NCBI GenBank assembly: GCA_033851545.1 | Contig: JAWWOO010000002.1 | Location: 62,001-126,000 of the forward strand | DNA length: 64,000 nucleotides | DNA from: JAWWOL01 sp033851545 | GTDB taxonomy: Bacteria; Actinomycetota; Actinomycetes; JAWWOL01 | Direction: 5' to 3' | In this document: positions 59,096 to 64,000 of the stretch, piece by piece | Numbering within the stretch: position 1 is the stretch's first letter | Layout: each line of letters opens with the position of its first letter | The notes under the pieces: model-generated | Databases searched by the model: none | The model's input: only the letters and a program-made list of their open reading frames with translations | What the model was told of the DNA's origin: nothing | Made by a program: the position numbers and the translations under genes

Positions 59096-59269
59096 ATGGC
59101 CGTTCCGGAGGTCCCCGTCCTTGACGTCATCGCTGACCGGATGGCCGAGGCCGACGCCGTCCGGCACTACCGCGCCGCGCTGGCCCGTCGCCGGCGGCGC
59201 GAGGGCAGCCGGGTGGCGCTGGCCGCCTCGCGGTCGCGCCTGCTGGTGGGGCTCACCCCCGGCAGGTAG
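59096..59269 (+). CDS. Small arginine-rich hypothetical protein
   Basis: A 57-residue frame from the ATG at 59096, preceded by AGGAG at 59085-59089. The product is acidic at the N-terminus (VPVLDVIADRMAEADAV) and basic after (ALARRRRREGSR). It ends one base before the glmM stop on the other strand. A start at 59027 is also open. Function is unknown; coding status rests on codon pattern and ribosome site. Confidence 0.55.
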   Translation: MAVPEVPVLDVIADRMAEADAVRHYRAALARRRRREGSRVALAASRSRLLVGLTPGR

Positions 59270-59270
59270 G

Positions 59271-60683
59271 TCACGCGAGCACGCGCCGGACGACCGCCGC
59301 CAGCTCTTCGGCCACCTCGCGGGCCACCACCTGGTCGGCAGCCTCGACCATGACCCGGACGATCGGCTCGGTGCCGCTCGGCCGCACCAGCACCCTCCCG
59401 GTGGTGCCCAGCCGTGCCTCCGCCACCGACACCGCCACGGCCAGCTCGGCCGACCCCTCGGCCTTGCCCTTGTCCTCGACCCGCACGTTGATCAGCAGCT
59501 GGGGCAGTCGGTCCATGACCGCAGCGAGGTCGCCGAGCGGCCGGCCGGTGGCCGCCATCCGGGCCATCAGCTGGACTGCCGTCAGCGTGCCGTCGCCGGT
59601 GGTCGCGTGCCGGGCGAACACGACGTGACCCGACTGCTCGCCACCGAGGACGAAGCCGTCCCTGCGCATGACCTCGAGGACGTAACGGTCCCCGACCGCC
59701 GTCTCGACCAGCCCGACCCCCTGTTGCGCCATCGCGAGCTTGAAGCCCAGGTTGGCCATGACCGTGCTCACCACGGTGTCGTCCTTCAGCTGCCCGGCCT
59801 CCCGCAGCGCGAGGGCGCAGATCGCCAGGATCTGGTCGCCGTCGACGAGCTGCCCGTCCGCGTCGACCGCGAGGCACCGGTCGGCATCGCCGTCGTGCGC
59901 AACCCCCAGGTCGGCGCCGATGTCGACGACCATCTTCTGCAGCTGCTCCGGGTGGGTAGATCCGATGCCGTCGTTGATGTTCAGACCGTTCGGCTCGGCC
60001 CCGAGCGTGTGGACGCGCGCCCCCAGCCGCCGGTAGACCTCCGGCGCCACGGCGCTCGCCGACCCGTGCGCACAGTCGACGACCACCCGGAGGCCGTCCA
60101 GCCGGAAGGGGGCGCAGCCGACCAGGTGGTCGACGTAGCGGACCACCGCCTCCGGGTCGTCGTAGACCCGGCCGACGCCGCCGCCGGTGGGCCGGTCCCA
60201 CGCCTCGCCGAGCCGCGCCTCGATCTGCTCCTCGACCTCGTCGGGCAGCTTGTAGCCGAAGCCGTCGAACAGCTTGATCCCGTTGTCGGGCATCTCGTTG
60301 TGGCTGGCGGAGATCATCACGCCGAGCTCTGCCCGCAGGGTCTGCGTGAGGTAGGCCACGCCGGGCGTCGGGATCACGCCGACCCGGATGACGTCCAGCC
60401 CTGCGCTGGCCAGGCCTGCCGTGACCGCTGCCTCGAGGAACTCGCCCGAGGCCCGCGGGTCCCGGCCGACGACGGCGACCGGGCGGGTGCCGCGCGCTCG
60501 GGCGGCCGCCGCTCCGCCCGTACCGGCGTGGTGGCTCTCGACCAGCACGTGGGCGGCGGCCACGGCGAGGTCGAGCGCCAGCTCGGGGGTCAGGTCGGCG
60601 TTGGCGAGCCCGCGCACCCCGTCCGTGCCGAACAGCCGGGTTGCTGGTGGTGCAGCAACCCGGCTGGAGGGGGTGAGGGGCAT
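59271..60683 (-). CDS. glmM: Phosphoglucosamine mutase
   Basis: GlmM converts glucosamine-6-phosphate to glucosamine-1-phosphate. The protein has the opening RLFGTDGVRGLANADL, the catalytic phosphoserine loop ISASHNEMPDNGIKLF, the metal loop DGDADRCLAVD and the C-terminal phosphate-binding RPSGTEPIVRVMVEA. The ATG at 60683 gives 470 residues; a GTG at 60695 that overlaps the rpsI stop by one base is an alternative. Upstream is rpsI, as in most actinobacteria. Confidence 0.95.
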   Translation of the reverse strand: MPLTPSSRVAAPPATRLFGTDGVRGLANADLTPELALDLAVAAAHVLVESHHAGTGGAAAARARGTRPVAVVGRDPRASGEFLEAAVTAGLASAGLDVIRVGVIPTPGVAYLTQTLRAELGVMISASHNEMPDNGIKLFDGFGYKLPDEVEEQIEARLGEAWDRPTGGGVGRVYDDPEAVVRYVDHLVGCAPFRLDGLRVVVDCAHGSASAVAPEVYRRLGARVHTLGAEPNGLNINDGIGSTHPEQLQKMVVDIGADLGVAHDGDADRCLAVDADGQLVDGDQILAICALALREAGQLKDDTVVSTVMANLGFKLAMAQQGVGLVETAVGDRYVLEVMRRDGFVLGGEQSGHVVFARHATTGDGTLTAVQLMARMAATGRPLGDLAAVMDRLPQLLINVRVEDKGKAEGSAELAVAVSVAEARLGTTGRVLVRPSGTEPIVRVMVEAADQVVAREVAEELAAVVRRVLA

Positions 60684-60694
60684 GGAGTCCGGCA

Positions 60695-61279
60695 CTACCG
60701 CTTGGAGTACTGCGGAGCCTTGCGGGCCTTCTTGAGGCCGTACTTCTTGCTCTCCTTGACCCGGGGGTCACGAGTGAGGAAGCCGGCCTTCTTGAGCGCC
60801 GGGCGCTCGTCGGGCTCGGCGAGGATCAGCGCGCGGGCGATGCCGAGACGCAGGGCGCCGGCCTGGCCCGAGATGCCTCCACCGTGCAGCAGGGCGACGA
60901 CGTCGTACTGACCGTCGCGCTCGAGGGTCTTGAACGGCTCGTTGATCGCCTGCTGGTGCACCTTGTTCGGGAAGTACTCCTCGAGCGTGCGCCCGTTGAG
61001 CTTCCAGGTGCCGGTGCCGGGGATGAGCCGGACGCGGACCACGGCCTCCTTGCGCCGGCCGAGGCCGCGGGTCGGGGCGGTCGGGCGGGCCCGGCTGCTC
61101 ACCACCGGTCCTGGGGCTGCTGCCGTCTCGGCCACGTCGTCGTCGGGGGCGTCCAGGTCGGACTCACGGACCGTGACCTCGACGCCCTCGGGCACCTCAG
61201 TCTCGGCGGGGGCGACGGTCTCGGCCGCTGCGGTCTCGACGTCGGCGGCAGCCTCATCGGTAGCCAGGGTGTTGGCCAC
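60695..61279 (-). CDS. rpsI: 30S ribosomal protein S9 with acidic N-terminal extension
   Basis: The C-terminal 130 residues are ordinary S9: GRRKEAVVRVRLIPG, EYFPN, and the end KKYGLKKARKAPQYSKR. About 65 extra N-terminal residues are acidic and Ala/Glu-rich. Such extensions are known in actinobacterial S9. The GTG start at 61279 has AAAGGAGA close upstream. It follows rplM after 58 bases. Confidence 0.97.
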   Translation of the reverse strand: MANTLATDEAAADVETAAAETVAPAETEVPEGVEVTVRESDLDAPDDDVAETAAAPGPVVSSRARPTAPTRGLGRRKEAVVRVRLIPGTGTWKLNGRTLEEYFPNKVHQQAINEPFKTLERDGQYDVVALLHGGGISGQAGALRLGIARALILAEPDERPALKKAGFLTRDPRVKESKKYGLKKARKAPQYSKR

Positions 61280-61337
61280 TGTTCTCCTTTAGGGGTGTTG
61301 CGCGGTGCGGGTGACGAACGGGGAGCCGGAACGGCTC

Positions 61338-61781
61338 TTACTGGGCGACCTGGCTGATCTGGTACGGGACGGGGCCCTGCGCGGCGTGCGGGTGGTCCGG
61401 ACCGCCGTAGACCTTGAGCTTCTTGAGCATCTGGCGGCCGAGGGAGGTGTGCGGCAGCATGCCTCGCACCGCCAGCTCGACGAGGCGGTCAGGGCGCTTG
61501 GCCAGCAGCTCGCCGTAGGACACGGCGCTGAGACCGCCCGGGTAGCCGGAGTGCCGGTAGGCCATCTTCTGGGTGCCCTTGGCGCCGGTCATGGCCAGCT
61601 TGCTCGCGTTGACGATAACGACGAAGTCACCGGTGTCCAGGTGCGGCGCGAAGATCGGCTTGTGCTTGCCGCGCAGCAGGATGGCGGTCTGCGAGGCCAG
61701 GCGGCCGAGAACCACATCGCTGGCGTCGATCACGTGCCATTGGCGCGTGATGTCGGAGGGCTTGGGGCTGAACGTGCGCAC
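61338..61781 (-). CDS. rplM: 50S ribosomal protein L13
   Basis: A full-length 147-residue L13: WHVIDASDVVLGRLAS, HLDTGDFVVIVNASKL and the terminal MLPHTSLGRQMLKKLKVYGG all match. GTG start at 61781. First gene of the rplM-rpsI-glmM run on the minus strand. Confidence 0.98.
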   Translation of the reverse strand: MRTFSPKPSDITRQWHVIDASDVVLGRLASQTAILLRGKHKPIFAPHLDTGDFVVIVNASKLAMTGAKGTQKMAYRHSGYPGGLSAVSYGELLAKRPDRLVELAVRGMLPHTSLGRQMLKKLKVYGGPDHPHAAQGPVPYQISQVAQ

Positions 61782-61956
61782 AGGACGACCTTCGGCTCGT
61801 GTGACTGATTCTGGTGGGACGCAGTTGCTGGTCAGGGCTCAAGTCGTGCGGCGGGGTCCCGAGGAGCCCACGAATACGCGGCAAAACCCAACGCCGCGAA
61901 CACGACGACCACCCAAGATACCGGGCGGATCGGGCAAGGGTCAAAGCGTCCGTGTG

Positions 61957-61981
61957 CCGGGCCCTTCGGGCGGGGGCCCGG
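61957..61981. promoter_or_regulatory. GC-rich hairpin upstream of rplM
   Basis: CCGGGCCC (61957-61964) and GGGCCCGG (61974-61981) form an 8-bp stem with a nine-base loop. It lies about 175 bases upstream of the rplM start and 70 bases before the 55-residue gene on the other strand. It may be part of a ribosomal-operon leader; there is no U tract. Confidence 0.35.
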
Positions 61982-62051
61982 GCGGCAGGCGTTCCGCCGC
62001 CGTGACGCCGTTTTCACCCCTCAGACACACGCTGCCCGTAACGTGTCCCAC

Positions 62052-62219
62052 ATGAGCATCCGGAGCAGGCTCAGCCGGGCCTACCACCTGCTGTGTGCGC
62101 GTGAGGACCTGCGCCGCAGAGGCCTGGTGGTGCCCGCCGGAGTGTGGCTTTGCGACCACTGCCACCAGTGGTCGTTCGATCCCGTACTGCTGCGTGAACA
62201 CGTCGCGGTGGTCCACTGA
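62052..62219 (+). CDS. 55-residue Cys/His protein
   Basis: The ATG at 62052 opens a 55-residue frame with strongly G/C-ending codons. The segment WLCDHCHQWSFDP has a Cys-x-x-Cys and extra His, a half zinc-knuckle. It ends two bases before the ABC-F stop on the opposite strand. No known function; it may be an actinobacterial small zinc protein. Confidence 0.55.
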   Translation: MSIRSRLSRAYHLLCAREDLRRRGLVVPAGVWLCDHCHQWSFDPVLLREHVAVVH

Positions 62220-62222
62220 GGC

Positions 62223-63824
62223 TCACCGCTTGGGGCGACGCTCGTCCCAGTGCGGCACGGTGTCCTCGTAGACCTCGCCGGTCGAGCCGAAGTGCAGGAA
62301 CCGGTCGAATCCGCGGGCGAACCACCGGTCGTGGGTCACTGCCATGACGGTGCCGTCGAACGCAGCCAGCCCGTCCTCGAGCGCCTCCGCGCTGGCCAGG
62401 TCGAGGTTGTCGGTCGGCTCGTCGAGCAGCAGCAGCGTGGCACCGGCGAGCTCGAGCAGCAGGATCTGGAACCGGGCCTGCTGGCCGCCCGAGAGCGAGT
62501 CGAACAGCTGGTCGGCCTGGTCGCCGAGCTCATAGCGGCGCAGCGCGCCCATCCCCTTGCCGCGGTCGAGAGCGTTGTCGCGCCACAGGATGTCGATGAT
62601 GGTGCGGCCGAACAGCTCGGGGTGCTCGTGGGTCTGGGCGAACCAGCCGGCGACCACCCGGGCCCCGAGTCTCGCCGTGCCGGTGTGGTGGACGTCCTCC
62701 CCGGCGAGCAGGCGCAGGAAGTGCGACTTGCCGGAGCCGTTGCCGCCGAGCACGGCCACGCGTTCCCCGTACGAGATCTCGAGGTCGAACGGCTGCATCA
62801 ACCCGGTCAGCTCGAGCTGCTCGCAGATGACCGCCCGGATCCCGGTACGGCCGCCGGTGAGCCGCATCGTGACGTTCTGCTCCTCGGGCCGGTCCGGCGG
62901 CGGGCCGGCTTCCTCGAACTTCGCCAACCGGGTGGCCATCGCCCGGTAGCGGCTGGCCAGGTCCGGGCTGATCTTGGCCTGCTGCTGCATGGTGAGGACG
63001 AGTGCCTTGAGCCGCGCGTGCTCGTCGTTCCAGCGCTTGTGCAGCTCGTCGAGCCGGGCAATGCGGTCCTTGCGGGCCTCGTGGTAGGACTCGAACCCGC
63101 TGCCGTGCACCCAGGCGGTCTGCGCCTCGAGGGTGACGATCCGGGTCGCGACCCTGGCCAGCAGCTCACGGTCGTGGCTGACGAACAGCACGGTCTTGGC
63201 CGACTCGACGAGGCGCTCCTCGAGCCAGCGTTTGCCGGGTACGTCGAGGTAGTTGTCCGGCTCGTCGAGCAGCAGCACCTGGTCCTGGCCGCGCAGCAAC
63301 GCCTCGAGCACCAGCCGCTTCTGCTCACCACCCGAGAGAGTGGCGGCCTTGCGGTGCTGGCACTTGTCGAGGCTCAGGCCGAGAGCCGCCGTCGTGCAGA
63401 CGTCCCAGTGCACCTCGGCGTCGTAGCCGCCGGCATCTCCCCAGTTGGTGAGCGCGTCGGCGTAGCGCAGCTGCGACTTCTCGTCGTCGGTCTCCATCAT
63501 CACCAGCTCGGCCGCCTCGAGGGCCTGCCCGGCCTTCTGCAGCTGCTCCGGGCTGACCGCCAGGAGCAGCTCGCGGATCGACGTGTCGTCGCGGACTGAG
63601 CCGACGAACTGCCGCATCACGCCGAGGCCGCCGCTGCGGGTGACCGTCCCGCTGTCCGGCTGGGTGTCCCCGGCGACCACCCGCATCAGGGTGGTCTTGC
63701 CGGTGCCGTTCGCCCCGACCAGCGCGACCTTGGAACCCTCGCCGACCCGGAAGTTGACCTCGTCGAGCAGCACCCGCCCGTCGGGGAGGACGTAACGCAG
63801 CTGGCTCAGATCGACGTGGCCCAT
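62223..63824 (-). CDS. ABC-F family ATPase (ribosome-associated)
   Basis: A 533-residue protein with two ABC ATPase domains and no membrane segments, as in ABC-F translation factors. Domain 1 has GANGTGKTT and LSGGEQKRLVLE; domain 2 has GGNGSGKSH, where His replaces the usual Thr, and LSGGQQARFQILL. An interdomain linker rich in Arg/Lys (about 240-310) is characteristic. The ATG at 63824 was preferred to a TTG six bases upstream. It could be a housekeeping or antibiotic-protection type; not decided. Confidence 0.93.
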   Translation of the reverse strand: MGHVDLSQLRYVLPDGRVLLDEVNFRVGEGSKVALVGANGTGKTTLMRVVAGDTQPDSGTVTRSGGLGVMRQFVGSVRDDTSIRELLLAVSPEQLQKAGQALEAAELVMMETDDEKSQLRYADALTNWGDAGGYDAEVHWDVCTTAALGLSLDKCQHRKAATLSGGEQKRLVLEALLRGQDQVLLLDEPDNYLDVPGKRWLEERLVESAKTVLFVSHDRELLARVATRIVTLEAQTAWVHGSGFESYHEARKDRIARLDELHKRWNDEHARLKALVLTMQQQAKISPDLASRYRAMATRLAKFEEAGPPPDRPEEQNVTMRLTGGRTGIRAVICEQLELTGLMQPFDLEISYGERVAVLGGNGSGKSHFLRLLAGEDVHHTGTARLGARVVAGWFAQTHEHPELFGRTIIDILWRDNALDRGKGMGALRRYELGDQADQLFDSLSGGQQARFQILLLELAGATLLLLDEPTDNLDLASAEALEDGLAAFDGTVMAVTHDRWFARGFDRFLHFGSTGEVYEDTVPHWDERRPKR

Positions 63825-63854
63825 GCCCAACAGTCTGCCGGGTCGCCGGCAGCG

Positions 63855-64000
63855 TCAGCCGTCTCGGCGGCGGATCGCCAGCAGGTCGATGCGGGTGATC
63901 AAGCCCTCGACGACGCGGTAGGCCGCCAACCATTCGACCGCGCCGGCCCGGGGAGCGGCCAGCGGCCGACCTTGCTCATCCTGGGTTACCGTCCCGCCGG
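63855..64000 (-). CDS. C-terminal fragment of SnoaL/NTF2-like protein (partial)
   Basis: A frame of about 47 codons enters from the window edge and ends with a TGA at 63855. It reads EWLAAYRVVEGLITRIDLL, then AIRRRDG. The strand pattern fits the last part of a SnoaL/NTF2-like domain. Most of the gene lies outside the window, so this is tentative. Confidence 0.45.
   Translation of the reverse strand, partial: GGTVTQDEQGRPLAAPRAGAVEWLAAYRVVEGLITRIDLLAIRRRDG

Overview
The window is chromosomal DNA of a high-GC Gram-positive bacterium of the class Actinomycetes. The codons are strongly G/C-ending, GTG starts are common, and genes are chained by ATGA or GTGA overlaps. The housekeeping gene order (rplM-rpsI-glmM ... 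glmS-acpS-nnr-alr ... tsaE ... tsaB-rimI-tsaD) is an actinobacterial one. I cannot name the genus. No rRNA, tRNA, CRISPR array, transposase or integrase was seen.

Layout. 1-5.4 kb: a truncated secreted GH31 glycosidase with two CBM35-like modules, then the t6A tRNA-modification genes tsaD, rimI and tsaB on the minus strand. 5.4-12.8 kb: a secreted GH15 glucoamylase-like enzyme divergent from a LacI-type regulator, with an operator-like dyad between them; an unknown secreted protein; an AI-2E-family permease; and a phosphotransferase-acetyltransferase fusion. 12.7-20.3 kb: a signalling operon with a 1,639-residue soluble hybrid kinase carrying nine near-identical 92-residue poly-HAMP repeats, a response regulator, and an RsbW-GAF-SpoIIE phosphatase. 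20.4-25.1 kb: an acyl-CoA ligase, signal peptidase I and a secreted beta-helix protein.

25.3-49.6 kb is a Wzx/Wzy-type exopolysaccharide locus. It encodes two LuxR-type regulators and a soluble histidine kinase; sugar-nucleotide enzymes (aminotransferase, 4,6-dehydratase, 4-epimerase); glycosyltransferases; a PIG-L deacetylase; Wzz, Wzy and Wzx; a short WcaJ-type initiating transferase; a FemAB/GNAT-like transferase; two kinase-fold proteins (HprK-like and APH-like); and exported proteins at its end. Between wzz and wzy sits a divergent RtcB homologue. It keeps the guanylation histidine and most metal ligands, but a metal-binding Asp, the RKGA motif and the PGSMG motif are changed. This is the most unexpected gene in the window.

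50-64 kb returns to housekeeping on the minus strand: tsaE, a family-4 uracil-DNA glycosylase, alr, nnr, acpS, glmS, a secreted protein, glmM, rpsI and rplM, then an ABC-F ATPase. tsaE and tsaB are usually adjacent in actinobacteria. Here they share orientation but lie about 45.6 kb apart, so the kinase, hydrolase and exopolysaccharide genes look like a block inserted into an ancestral alr-tsaE-tsaB-rimI-tsaD operon. The probable job of that block is to build, modify and regulate a surface polysaccharide.
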